Position numbers and translations under genes: made by a program. A DNA stretch of 64,000 nt from Methanothrix sp. (GTDB taxonomy: Archaea; Halobacteriota; Methanosarcinia; Methanotrichales; Methanotrichaceae). Positions 44,905 through 53,660 of this stretch are shown in pieces. Location of the stretch: positions 1 to 64,000 of the forward strand of contig NZ_JADJJX010000001.1 of NCBI RefSeq assembly GCF_016706325.1, given 5' to 3'. How positions within the stretch are numbered: position 1 is the first letter of the stretch; every line of letters begins with the position of its first letter. The notes under the pieces were generated by a model. That model searched no databases. It was not told the origin of the DNA and saw nothing but the letters and a program-made list of their open reading frames with translations.

Positions 44905-47865
44905 TACCTCTGGATCAGCCACCACCACCCGGATATCAGAGGAACGAAAATCAGCATTATCCGTGGCTTTAGAGCTTCTCTGGAGCATCAGATCTTCTAT
45001 CTGCTGATCAATGGCGGTATTGAGTCTGAAGCTTCTCTCTAAAGAGCTATCAAATGAATACTCGGATTCATGATGGCCATCCCTCACTAGGACGGTTATC
45101 AGGTAATCACCGGCGGCCAGGCCCCGGGTGGACCAGCTCCAGCTATTTGATTCCGACCACCGGACCATATCCTTGCCTCCAAGCTGGAACTTGTAAAAGA
45201 CAGGATCATTATCCGGATCAGTAGCCTCTGCCTTCCAGGTGATGATCTCCCCTTGGACCTGAGGGCTGGGAAGGTCCGGTTCAAGGCTCAGAAGGATGGG
45301 GGGCTGATTGATCTCCTCCAGGGTGAATGCCGCATCCATTGAGGCATCGAAAGAGCCTTCCTGGGTACAACTGCCATCTCTGACCTGGACGGTGATCTTA
45401 TGGCTGCCGGGATGGGCATCGGATGTGTTCCAGCTCCAGAGAGGGGAAGAGGACCAGCCGGTCACATCCTGATCATCGAGGAGGAATTTATAGCATAGCT
45501 GGTCTCCGCCGGGATCGGTGGCATGGGCAGTCCAGTTTACGATCGCGCCCATCTTCATCGGGCTGATTGCATCCGGCTCGAGTCCCGTGAGCACCGGGAT
45601 CTGATTGAGGGATGCAATAGAGGATTGAGTTGCTAGAGCACCCGCGGACTTTGAGGCCTCCTCAACTGAGCTTTCTGGAGGCGCAGCAGATGATTCTGCG
45701 GCTGATTCTGTCCCCGAGAGCATCTTTGATTCCATCAGGGTGTAAGGGCGGCTCAATTCTCCGTCAAAAGAGCCCTGGCTGGCATGAGAGCCGTCTATTA
45801 TCTGAACTGTGATCTCATGATCTCCCGCCGCTATCCCGGAGCTGTTCCATATCCAGGAGTCTGAGGGCGACCAGCCTGAGACCTCCCGCCCATCGAGGAG
45901 AAAGCGATAGGATAGCTCATCCTGCTCCGGATCTATTGCTCTGGCGGTCCAGGTGATCAGAGATCCCTGGGAGCGGGGGCTCTTCGGGTCCGCCTCCAGG
46001 TCCTTCAGAATGGGAGGCTGGTTTTGTTCCAGGATGGTCATGGTGGCATCCAGAGAGCTGTCATAAGAGTCAGAAGGCGAGTGAAGACCGTCCATAACCT
46101 GTACGGTGATGGTATACTCGCCCGCCTCTAGATATCGAGTGGGCCAGCTCCAGCTGCTGGACCGGGACCATTTTCTCTTCTCAGTGCCATTTAAAAGGAA
46201 GCGATAGAGGATTCTGTCGCCGTCCGGATCTTCTGCCTCTGCCCTCCAGATGATCGACGCGCCCTGTCTCTGCGGGCTGGGCCTGTCTGGCAGGAGGCTG
46301 TATAAGATCGGCGGCCGGTTGGAGATGGCATCCTCCTCTGCCTGCCGGACTGAGATGAGATCGTCCTGTGCCGGCTGGGCTGAGATGAGATCGTCCTGTG
46401 CCGGCTGATCGGCTGCGGGAGAGGCCACCAGCATGGGGCTGGCCTTCCCGTCTGTCGCTGGTGCAGGAACAGACAATGACGGCGGATTATCAGATGAGAC
46501 GGCTGCAGAAGCTGGGTCCGGTCCAGCCTCAGATCGGGTCCTTGCCTCGCTGCTGCCGCTCGCTATGGGGGCCCCGGTCATCTCAGGTTCAGCCGCCTGA
46601 AGGGCATCATCCGCAGGTGGCAGCAATTCTGCAGTCTCTTTCACCTGCTGTTTTTCTGTCTCCACCCTCTCTGTCACCTCCTTCTCCGTCACCTCCTCCT
46701 CCGTCACCTCCTCCTTCGCCACCTCCCTCTCTGTCTCCTCCTTCCCCCTCACCTTTTTTATGGATTTGGACGGCGGTTTGGTGGAAGAGGTGGGTGCTGA
46801 TTCGCTGACCTGGGATGCAGAGCTGCCACCGCCTCCTGCGCTGAGGACGGTGACCTTTGTCCTCTCCTCAAATGAGACCGGCAAGCCTGTAGAGTCTTCT
46901 GTTGACTCATTGATGCTGCTCTCCACTGAATCCTGATTTATGGGCTGATCATCGATCAGATCGATCAGGATGTGCTCGGACTTGTAAGGGCTCGTGCTCT
47001 CTGTATCCTTGAAGAGGAGGAGAGCGAGCTCCTTCCGTCCGGGCTCCCCCTCGAGAACAAAGCCCAGCATGCTATCCCAGCTCTCATTATCCGCCAGATG
47101 CAGCCCTTTGACGAAGATGGTGGAGTTGCCGAAGAGCAGCCGGAGGGAGTAGTTGGCTGGAGCGCCCTCATGGTTCTCGATCCTCGCCCTGGCCTCCAGC
47201 TCCCTGCCGGCGGTGATCGTACTGTACTGCCCGTCCCGCTCCTCCTGTCCTTGAAGTGAACCGGCAATCTCGCTCTCCGGCCAGGAGACCTCCAATAGGG
47301 TATACCTCTCCTGAGAGGAGACGAGGCTCAACCCGGGATGATAATGATAGATGGCCAGGGAGAGGCCGGCCAAAATCAGGATTGCAGCCAGGGCGATAGG
47401 AAAGGGGCTCCGGCGGGGGATAAGACCTGAGAGGATGCCGCCGGCTGGCCTGCGGCTGCGATAACCCCTCCTGGCGCCGATGATGAACCTTCTGCTGCGG
47501 GGCAGTGCGCGCCAGCGGAGATAGGATACTGCAGCAAGCGGTAGGATAAGAAGGGAGAGAATGGTGGATAATGATGCCGGCTGCAGCCCTCGCGGGGTTA
47601 GATAGAGAATCAGGCTTATGAGCCCCGCGAAAAGCACAGATGCCCCCAGGGAGAGAAGAAGGCGTCTGCTCAAATCAAGGTCGCCTCCAGAGGGGAAGAG
47701 GAAGAGGACTGCAAGGTAGCCCGGGATGAGCACCACCAGAGCCAAAGCCAGATATGAGCCCGCCTCCTTCAGGGGTGGAGCAAGAAGATTAGCCAGAGCG
47801 AGAGCTGCCAAAGAGATCAGAATGGATGCAATCAGGAACCAGGGAATCTGCCTGGTGATCCTCAA
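44902..47865 (-). CDS. DUF1616 membrane protein with four Ig-like repeats
   Basis: 987 residues. The first 185 residues have five hydrophobic segments with the DUF1616 element LALVVLIPGYLAVLFLFP. Then comes an extracellular beta domain (residues 190-310, YSLRLLFGNSTIFVKGLHLA), a low-complexity charged linker (EVTEEEVTEKEVTE) and four tandem domains of about 98 residues between 520 and 965. Each domain begins NQPPIL or similar, followed by SP..QG..ITW.A.A.DP..D.L.Y.F.L.G and ends with a W.W....G.Y.ITV.V.DG pattern. It looks like a cell-surface protein anchored by its N-terminus, with repeats projecting outward for adhesion or binding. The linker and the AQPAQDDLIS duplicate are themselves products of short DNA repeats. 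Confidence 0.75.
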   Translation of the reverse strand: MRITRQIPWFLIASILISLAALALANLLAPPLKEAGSYLALALVVLIPGYLAVLFLFPSGGDLDLSRRLLLSLGASVLFAGLISLILYLTPRGLQPASLSTILSLLILPLAAVSYLRWRALPRSRRFIIGARRGYRSRRPAGGILSGLIPRRSPFPIALAAILILAGLSLAIYHYHPGLSLVSSQERYTLLEVSWPESEIAGSLQGQEERDGQYSTITAGRELEARARIENHEGAPANYSLRLLFGNSTIFVKGLHLADNESWDSMLGFVLEGEPGRKELALLLFKDTESTSPYKSEHILIDLIDDQPINQDSVESSINESTEDSTGLPVSFEERTKVTVLSAGGGGSSASQVSESAPTSSTKPPSKSIKKVRGKEETEREVAKEEVTEEEVTEKEVTERVETEKQQVKETAELLPPADDALQAAEPEMTGAPIASGSSEARTRSEAGPDPASAAVSSDNPPSLSVPAPATDGKASPMLVASPAADQPAQDDLISAQPAQDDLISVRQAEEDAISNRPPILYSLLPDRPSPQRQGASIIWRAEAEDPDGDRILYRFLLNGTEKRKWSRSSSWSWPTRYLEAGEYTITVQVMDGLHSPSDSYDSSLDATMTILEQNQPPILKDLEADPKSPRSQGSLITWTARAIDPEQDELSYRFLLDGREVSGWSPSDSWIWNSSGIAAGDHEITVQIIDGSHASQGSFDGELSRPYTLMESKMLSGTESAAESSAAPPESSVEEASKSAGALATQSSIASLNQIPVLTGLEPDAISPMKMGAIVNWTAHATDPGGDQLCYKFLLDDQDVTGWSSSPLWSWNTSDAHPGSHKITVQVRDGSCTQEGSFDASMDAAFTLEEINQPPILLSLEPDLPSPQVQGEIITWKAEATDPDNDPVFYKFQLGGKDMVRWSESNSWSWSTRGLAAGDYLITVLVRDGHHESEYSFDSSLERSFRLNTAIDQQIEDLMLQRSSKATDNADFRSSDIRVVVADPEV

Positions 47866-47936
47866 ATCATTATCCCTCCTTTAATATAGCCTAGAAGTCT
47901 ATCGGCAACAACCAATAAAACCCTTTTCCTCGAAAT

Positions 47937-48749
47937 TCAATTCTGGACAGCGATTTCGATTCCGGTCTCGTCTTCGGTCTCGTCTTCAATCTCGATCTCT
48001 ATTCCCACCGGGCAGTGGTCAGAGCCGTAGACATCATCGAGGATGAAAGCCGATTTCACCCGATCCCGCATGCCCTCAGTGACGAAGAAGTAGTCGATCC
48101 TCCAGCCTACATTGCGTTCGCGAGCCCTGGTTTTAGTATCCCAGAAGGAGTATCTGCCTCCCTCTGAATGGAAGATTCTGAAGGTGTCCAGAAAGCCGTG
48201 CTCCAGCAACCGGTCGATCCAGACCCTCTCCTCAGGGAGAAATCCGGAGACCTTCTCATTCGCTTTGGGCCGGGCGAGATCTATCTCCTTATGAGCTGTG
48301 TTGACATCGCCACAGATCACAATATTCCTGCCCTCGGCCAAAAGCCTCTCCATGAGATCGAGAAACAGCTCATAGAACCTCATCTTATAGCTCAACCTCT
48401 CCTTTGAGGCCTTGCCATTGGGGAAGTAGACATTGAAGAGGAGAAAATCCCCATAGTCGGCGATGATAGCCCTTTGCTCATCATCGAGGCCCTCAAAGCC
48501 CAGTGAGCACTCCAGACTCAAAGGTTCAGTCCTGGTGAACAGTGCCACACCATCCCGTCCTTTTCTTGTGCCCGGGCTGAAATAAGCAAAGTAGCCAGGA
48601 AGCTCTTTGAGCTCTGCAGGCATCTGATCTGCTGCCGCCTTGATCTCCTGCAGGCAGAGCACATCGGGACGGTCTTTGATAAGCCAGTCCACAAAGCCCT
48701 TCTTATAGATGGCTCTCAGGCCATTCACATTCCAGGATAGAATTCTCAT
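47937..48749 (-). CDS. xth: Exodeoxyribonuclease III / AP endonuclease
   Basis: 270 residues from ATG 48749. MRILSWNVNGLRAIYKKGF, the catalytic glutamate in VLCLQEIKA, ICGDVNTAHKEIDLARP, GWRIDYFFVTEGM and YGSDHCPVGIEIEI are all present, so metal and catalytic residues are complete. It repairs abasic sites in DNA. The last 18 residues (EDETEDETGIEIAVQN) extend past the usual end through a short acidic repeat. A longer form from 48758 adds MSS only. Confidence 0.92.
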   Translation of the reverse strand: MRILSWNVNGLRAIYKKGFVDWLIKDRPDVLCLQEIKAAADQMPAELKELPGYFAYFSPGTRKGRDGVALFTRTEPLSLECSLGFEGLDDEQRAIIADYGDFLLFNVYFPNGKASKERLSYKMRFYELFLDLMERLLAEGRNIVICGDVNTAHKEIDLARPKANEKVSGFLPEERVWIDRLLEHGFLDTFRIFHSEGGRYSFWDTKTRARERNVGWRIDYFFVTEGMRDRVKSAFILDDVYGSDHCPVGIEIEIEDETEDETGIEIAVQN

Positions 48750-48819
48750 CGATGACATTCTTTCCCCTCAAGAGGAGACTATTGCTTCTGGACATAAAAG
48801 AGGCTGGTGGCGCGAGCCC

Positions 48820-49060
48820 CTCCAAATGGACAAAAGGTTCAACAATGCCGGCTCATTGGAGCTGGAGAGCATCCATGAGATCCGCGCCTCTCCATCGACT
48901 GCGACTCCCAAGAGGAGAGCACCACGGAGCTCTCCAAGATCGTCCAGAGCAAGCTTCACTGGGCGGTCACCGGCCAGACCGCAGGGGAGATCATGACCGG
49001 GCGGGCAGATGCCTCCTCCAGATGATGGAGACGCCCTCCACTCTGGGGCAGTCCTCGGGC
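48820..49060 (+). pseudogene. RhuM-family (virulence protein) gene remnant
   Basis: Two diagnostic stretches survive in different frames. LDKRFNNAGSLELESIHEIRAS-like residues (about 48828-48890) and TTELSKIVQSKLHWAVTGQTA with GEIMTGRADA (about 48918-49012) match the C-terminal half of RhuM proteins, whose typical sequence reads FFATVQNKLHWA..GQTAAEI..RADA. Start, N-terminal domain and end are missing. RhuM genes are often carried on mobile or defence islands, so this is a footprint of a past insertion. The surrounding gap (48759-49180) has no other gene. Confidence 0.65.
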
Positions 49061-49179
49061 AAGAGGCTTCGCACAGAGGGGACCTTTGATATCCAGCGCC
49101 TTCCTCTCCTTCTTCCTCTACAGGGAGACATGCTTTTTTGTTATGCAAGGGGGTATGTCTCAACCTCGTACCACAGAAA

Positions 49180-49192
49180 GGTTTAAATACTT
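49180..49192 (+). promoter_or_regulatory. BRE/TATA promoter for the DUF5320 gene
   Basis: gaaaggtttaaatac combines a BRE-like purine run with the TATA box tttaaata at 49184-49191. Transcription would start near 49212, leaving a leader of about 100 bases in which ccggacagaaggc (49215) can pair with gccttccgg (49251-49259). Confidence 0.55.
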
Positions 49193-49315
49193 TTTCTCAT
49201 AAGCTACTATTAACCGGACAGAAGGCTCTGCTGGCATTGCAAGGCCGGTATGCCTTCCGGTGTAAGTCCATATAAATATGTAAAAAGTAAAATGAAAAAA
49301 TGAGGTGTAATAGGT

Positions 49316-49582
49316 ATGCCATGGGGAGATTGTACGGGGCCCTGGTGGACGGGCCCTCGCGGGAATAGAGCAGCAGGATATTATAATCCCTGGTGCCGCC
49401 GGGCAGCAGGTTTCGGCATGGGCTATGGCAGGGGCTATGGCAGAGGATTTGGGTATATTCCAGATGAGCCCTTCCGCCAGCCTACTCCAGAGGAAAAGAG
49501 AGATTATCTGGAGGCAGTAGCCAGGAATCTGGAGGAAGAGCTGAAAGCAGTGCGCGCTCAGATCGAGAATCTGCAGCCCTGA
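49316..49582 (+). CDS. DUF5320-type small protein
   Basis: 88 residues: a Gly/Trp/Arg/Tyr-rich first half (MPWGDCTGPWWTGPRGNRAA, then GMGYGRGYGRGFGYIP) and a helical second half with a coiled-coil pattern (RDYLEAVARNLEEELKAVRA). This is the layout of DUF5320 proteins, common in anaerobic archaea and bacteria, often near iron-sulfur or Mrp-type proteins; function is not established. Two cysteines (C6 and C27) could bind metal. The ribosome site is GAGGTG 11 bases upstream. Confidence 0.75.
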   Translation: MPWGDCTGPWWTGPRGNRAAGYYNPWCRRAAGFGMGYGRGYGRGFGYIPDEPFRQPTPEEKRDYLEAVARNLEEELKAVRAQIENLQP

Positions 49583-49629
49583 GCCTGATCAGGCTCAAAC
49601 GCCCTCTCATTTATTGCAGTCCGGTTTTT

Positions 49630-49742
49630 GTGTTTCTAACAATTTTTTAATTTTAATAGTTTTTAATTTTAACAGTTTTTAATTTTAATAGTTTTTGATT
49701 TTAATAATTTTTGATTTTAATAGTTTTTGATTTTAATAATTT
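49630..49742. repeat. AT-rich 17-bp tandem repeat
   Basis: The unit ttttaatagtttttgat, with variants ttttaacag and ttttaataatt, is repeated about six or seven times behind the DUF5320 gene. It is T-rich on the plus strand and could also act as a terminator. Confidence 0.85.
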
Positions 49743-49950
49743 TTTGGTCGTCTGCCAGGACCGGCCGGATCCCTATCTCCTGTTCCAGCATCTTCTGGGC
49801 CTGCCGCAGGAGAATGGATCGATCTGATGGAAGAGCGAAGGAGGGGCATGCCCTTTGAATGGGCAGCATCCCTTTGATTGTGCCCATAGAGGTTGATCTG
49901 TCTGATCGATTCAGCGCAATGTTTTTATCCTATAAACCAACCCTTTTGCC

Positions 49951-49970
49951 TTAAGTAAAATTAATTTGAT
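49951..49970 (+). promoter_or_regulatory. AT-rich element shared with 62081, before the CbiK-like gene
   Basis: ttaagtaaaattaatttgat lies 12 bases before ATG 49982 and matches 17 of 20 positions of the element at 62081-62100. With its flanks it forms an imperfect dyad (cttaa ... ttagg). Being so close to the ATG, it would lie at or just downstream of the transcription start, a position suited to repression. Confidence 0.5.
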
Positions 49971-49981
49971 TAGGTGGTTCA

Positions 49982-50914
49982 ATGAGAAGATCAATGCCAG
50001 GGCTGGCAGCATTGCTCGCCATCGAATTCCTATCTCCCTCCCAGGGTGCAATGGACCGGCCGGCCAGGGAGGATCCGGCGATATTGCTGGTGGCATTCGG
50101 CACCAGCTATCCTGAGGCTCAGGCGGCATATGAGAACGCAGAGAGGATCTACCGGGAGCAGTTTCCCGGTGCAGAGATCAGAATGGCTTTCACCTCTGAG
50201 CATATCCGGCGCAAGCTGCAGGAGAGGGATGATGTCACCATAGACAATCCCCTCACTGCCCTCTCTCATCTCCATGATAAGGGGCATGTCGATGTTGTTG
50301 TTCAGTCGTTGCATGTGATACCGGGAGATGAGTTCCATGATCTGGCCAATATCGTAAATGAGATTAAAGGAATAAAAGGAAAATTCTCTTTCAGAAATCT
50401 GGAGCTGGGCGCCCCTCTCCTCGGGGCGATCGATGATTATCGAGCTGTATCTGCTGCCTTGGCCCGGCAGTTCGATCAGAATACCACTGGTGTGGAGAGA
50501 ACTGTCCATTCCAGCCCCAGAGATGCCGGCCAGATGGCAGTGGTCTTCATGGGACACGGGACTGAGCACCCGGCAAATAGCGCCTACTATCAGATGGCAG
50601 CCATCCTGGCAGAGGACCATGAGAATGTCTTCCTGGGCACTGTTGAGGGGTATCCGGGCTACGATGAGGTGCTCGCCAACCTGAAGAGATCGGGGGTCAG
50701 AAAGGTCCGGCTGATCCCATTCATGCTCGTGGCAGGTGATCATGCCCTGAATGACCTTGCAGGAGATGAGCCGGAATCCTGGAAGAGCATGCTGGAAGAG
50801 GAAGGATTCGCGATCGACTCCAATCTATTGGGGATGGGTGAGAACGACGGCATTGTCCAGATACTCATCCAACACACAAGAGAAGCCTTCGGCAAATTCG
50901 ATAAAGGGATGTAA
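49982..50914 (+). CDS. Exported CbiK-like anaerobic cobaltochelatase
   Basis: 310 residues. A 20-residue signal-like N-terminus (RSMPGLAALLAIEFLSPSQG) precedes a CbiK domain: ILLVAFGTSYPEAQAAYENA, VVVQSLHVIPGDEFHDLAN, the catalytic histidine in VFMGHGTEHPANSAYYQMAA, GTVEGYPGYDEVLANLKRSG, and the second histidine in FMLVAGDHALNDLAGDEPES. CbiK puts cobalt (or iron) into sirohydrochlorin. A version with a signal peptide is known from Desulfovibrio (periplasmic CbiK). Export is unusual for a biosynthetic enzyme and, with the transporter genes behind it, suggests work on an extracellular tetrapyrrole. GGTGGTTCA before the ATG supplies a weak ribosome site. Confidence 0.8.
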   Translation: MRRSMPGLAALLAIEFLSPSQGAMDRPAREDPAILLVAFGTSYPEAQAAYENAERIYREQFPGAEIRMAFTSEHIRRKLQERDDVTIDNPLTALSHLHDKGHVDVVVQSLHVIPGDEFHDLANIVNEIKGIKGKFSFRNLELGAPLLGAIDDYRAVSAALARQFDQNTTGVERTVHSSPRDAGQMAVVFMGHGTEHPANSAYYQMAAILAEDHENVFLGTVEGYPGYDEVLANLKRSGVRKVRLIPFMLVAGDHALNDLAGDEPESWKSMLEEEGFAIDSNLLGMGENDGIVQILIQHTREAFGKFDKGM

Positions 50915-50934
50915 TATTATTATTTTAAGGAGAG

Positions 50935-51420
50935 ATGAAATTGAGAAGAATACTGATGTCGATAACGGTGCTCATGGCCGTAAATCTGGCCGGTGCCGAT
51001 GTGCTGATCAACGAGATGCTGGCCAATCCAGCCTCGGATTGGAATGGCAATGGAGTGGTTAGCGGTATGGATGATGAATTCATAGAGCTTTATAATTCTG
51101 GGAATGAATCCCTGGATATAAGCGGATATGTCCTTCGGGATACTGTATTCAGATCAAATCCTGGAGAATATGTCTTTCCCAATGGGACTGTGATCGCTGC
51201 CGGGGATTTCCTGGTCATATTCGCCTCCAAGAGCGGCGTGTTTCAAGGAAACGATGGGGACACCATAAGGCTTTATGATCCGTTCGGGAACTTGGTGGAC
51301 GAGAAAGCATACAATTCCACGGTAGAAGATGTCTCCTTTGCCAGGATTCCGGATGGAGGAGAATGGAGCAACAGCACTGCACCCACACCCGGCAAGCCAA
51401 ACCAGCAATCTGCTGTTTGA
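50935..51420 (+). CDS. Secreted lamin-tail-domain protein
   Basis: 161 residues: signal peptide (RRILMSITVLMAVNLAGA) followed by one LTD (lamin tail) domain with VLINEMLANPASDWNGNGVV, DEFIELYNSGNESLDISGYV, GDFLVIFASKSGVFQGNDG and the end EDVSFARIPDGGEWSNS. The Asp/Asn-rich DWNGNGVVSGMDDE loop may bind calcium. LTD domains occur on secreted nucleases and surface proteins as binding modules. It lies 20 bases behind the CbiK-like gene and before the permease gene, so it is probably part of the same operon. Its partner is unknown. Confidence 0.8.
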   Translation: MKLRRILMSITVLMAVNLAGADVLINEMLANPASDWNGNGVVSGMDDEFIELYNSGNESLDISGYVLRDTVFRSNPGEYVFPNGTVIAAGDFLVIFASKSGVFQGNDGDTIRLYDPFGNLVDEKAYNSTVEDVSFARIPDGGEWSNSTAPTPGKPNQQSAV

Positions 51421-51464
51421 GGGGCAGGGTGAGCTCATTGCACTTTTTAATGTGGTGAATTTCT

Positions 51465-52547
51465 GTGGAGAGACTGCAAACTGGAATAGCAGCACCGGAA
51501 TTGAATCTAAAGGATGAGTACTCTCAATTCGTGAAACGCAAGGTTCTGGCCTTGCTGCTCTCCCTGCTGGGAATAATCCTCCTGACAGGAGTGGCGGTGA
51601 CCCTTGGCTCGGCTCATATCACCCCGACACAGGTTTACTCCTGCATACTGGCCAGGTTCTTTCCTGACCACTTTGTAACCACAGACTTCTTGGATACCAT
51701 TGTCTGGAAGCTGAGGCTACACCGGGTGATCCTGGCCATTTTTGCCGGAATGGGGCTGGCCATTGCAGGAGCAGCCATGCAGGGCATTCTAAAGAACCCT
51801 CTGGCCAGCCCCTTCACTCTGGGAATCGCTTCAGCTGCCTCCTTTGGAGCATCACTGGCCATAATTCTCGGTGCAGGGTTCATCGGTGGCGAGTATCTGA
51901 TCGTTGGCAACGCTTTTGTCTTCACCATAATAGCTTCGCTGGGCGTCTACGGCCTGGCAAAATATCGAGGAGTAAGCCCGGAGACAATGGTTCTGGCAGG
52001 CATCGCCATCATGTACCTCTTCAGTGCCATGACCTCGTCTCTGCAGTATGTGGGCCATTCAGAGCAGGTTCATGAAGTGGTCTTCTGGATGATGGGCAGC
52101 CTTGGTCGCTCATCCTGGGACAAGGTTGGTATAATCGCCCTGGTGACTGTACTCTGCTCTTTGATTTTGATGAGGCTCTCCTGGGACATCAATGCTCTGG
52201 GAGCGGGAGACGAGACAGCTGAGAGCCTGGGGGTCAATGTAGAGCTGGTCAGGGTCTCGGGAATGATGCTGGCTGCTCTGATCACCGCCAGTGTGATCTG
52301 CTTTACCGGCACCATCGGCTTCATCGGCCTGGTTGCACCTCATATCACCAGGATGGTCGTGTCGGGCGACCACAGATTCCTGCTTCCGGCATCGGGTCTT
52401 TTCGGTGCCTTACTGCTGTTGGGTGCGGACACCATGGCCAGGACGATCATGGCTCCAGTCATACTGCCGGTGGGGATCATGACCGCCTACATGGGAGTGC
52501 CATTCTTTCTCTATCTGTTCATGAAAAGGAGGAAGGAATTTTGGTAA
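51465..52547 (+). CDS. BtuC/FecCD-type ABC transporter permease
   Basis: 360 residues with about ten membrane segments. The N-terminal LALLLSLLGIILLTGVAVTL, IVWKLRLHRVILAIFAGMGL, GAAMQGILKNPLASPFTLGI, the coupling region GDETAESLGVNVELVR and GFIGLVAPHITRMVVSGDHR are hallmark sequences. It imports corrinoids, haem or iron-siderophore complexes. The start GTG 51465 has GGTGA seven bases ahead. No ATPase gene is found in the window, so the transporter must use one encoded elsewhere. The stop overlaps the TTG start of the binding-protein gene. Confidence 0.9.
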   Translation: MERLQTGIAAPELNLKDEYSQFVKRKVLALLLSLLGIILLTGVAVTLGSAHITPTQVYSCILARFFPDHFVTTDFLDTIVWKLRLHRVILAIFAGMGLAIAGAAMQGILKNPLASPFTLGIASAASFGASLAIILGAGFIGGEYLIVGNAFVFTIIASLGVYGLAKYRGVSPETMVLAGIAIMYLFSAMTSSLQYVGHSEQVHEVVFWMMGSLGRSSWDKVGIIALVTVLCSLILMRLSWDINALGAGDETAESLGVNVELVRVSGMMLAALITASVICFTGTIGFIGLVAPHITRMVVSGDHRFLLPASGLFGALLLLGADTMARTIMAPVILPVGIMTAYMGVPFFLYLFMKRRKEFW

Positions 52548-53601
52548 AGATCGCTATTAATGAACCTTATATACATACTAACAGATTTAAGATATTATTA
52601 TATATATTTTTGTTTATATTTCTGGCGCCTGCTGGGGGTGTTCCGGTGGGCATTGACATCACAGACGAAGCTGGCATAACAGTAAGCGTTCCTTTGAATC
52701 CCCGGGTCGTTGCCTTTCGACTGCATCCGCTGAAACTGTTTACACCCTGAACGCATCCCATCTGATTGTTGGAAGAACTGAAACCTGTACAATACCCCCT
52801 GAACTGGAAAAAATACCCAGCCTTGGAAGCATAGCCGGAGAGGTGGATGCAGAATCCATCCTGGCCACAGGAGCAGGTCTGGTGATCTCTGGTGTGCCTC
52901 CCATTTCAGCCGAAACCGAAAGAAGTCTGAAAAGCGCTGGCATCCCGGTCTTGCACTACAACGCTCTCTATGTGGACACCATCCTGCCCATGATCGAGGA
53001 TTTGAGCCTGATCCTGAACCGAGAGAGGGAAGCAGATGAGCTTAAGGATTTTATAAAACGATATCAAAATCTGATTAACGAACGAATTGCAGACATTTCC
53101 TCAGAGGACAGGCCGAAGGTCTATTTCATGTCAATGGGAGACTTCTACCAGACTGCCGGCTCAGATAGCACGGGAAACAAGCGAATCGAGATGGCAGGTG
53201 GATATAACATCGGGAGAAATCTTACAGGCATCGTCCCTGCAGTCGATGCTGAGTGGATAATCGATAAGAATCCTGAGGTGATCGTCTACTCCATACGCCC
53301 GGATCAATACCGGGCTACGTTCCCCAGAATCGAAGAGATGGCAGCCAAGAGGGATGAGATCGCTGCTCTTCCTGGTTTTGACAGAATTGACGCTGTGAAA
53401 AGCGGACGGGTCCACGTGATAGATATCGGTACACTCAGTGGACCACGAGGAATTGTGGGCCTCCTATATTTGGCCAGCTGGTTTTATCCGGATCGTTTCA
53501 CAGACGTTGATCCAGCGGCCGTACATGAGGAAATGCTGCGGGATTTCTACCATCTGAACTGGCATGAGCCCTGGGCCTACCCCATGAGTCAATCAGCTTG
53601 A
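52541..53601 (+). pseudogene. BtuF/FecB-type binding protein, one frameshift
   Basis: TTG 52541, eight bases behind GGAGG, starts a signal peptide (ILLYIFLFIFLAPAGG) and ITDEAGITVSVPLNPRVVAF. A T is missing at about 52720 (gcctttcgac where gccttttcgac is expected), and the rest (ASAETVYTLNASHLIVGRTE, YFMSMGDFYQTAGSDSTGNK, GRVHVIDIGTLSGPRGIVGL) follows in the next frame to 53601. With that base restored it would be a complete protein of about 353 residues that captures a metal chelate for the permease upstream. The break is in a homopolymer, so sequencing error is a fair explanation. Confidence 0.85.
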
Positions 53602-53660
53602 GCAGAAGGACTGACAACCCCCACATAGATAGAACTTTTAAAATATAATGGGTATCTGGC

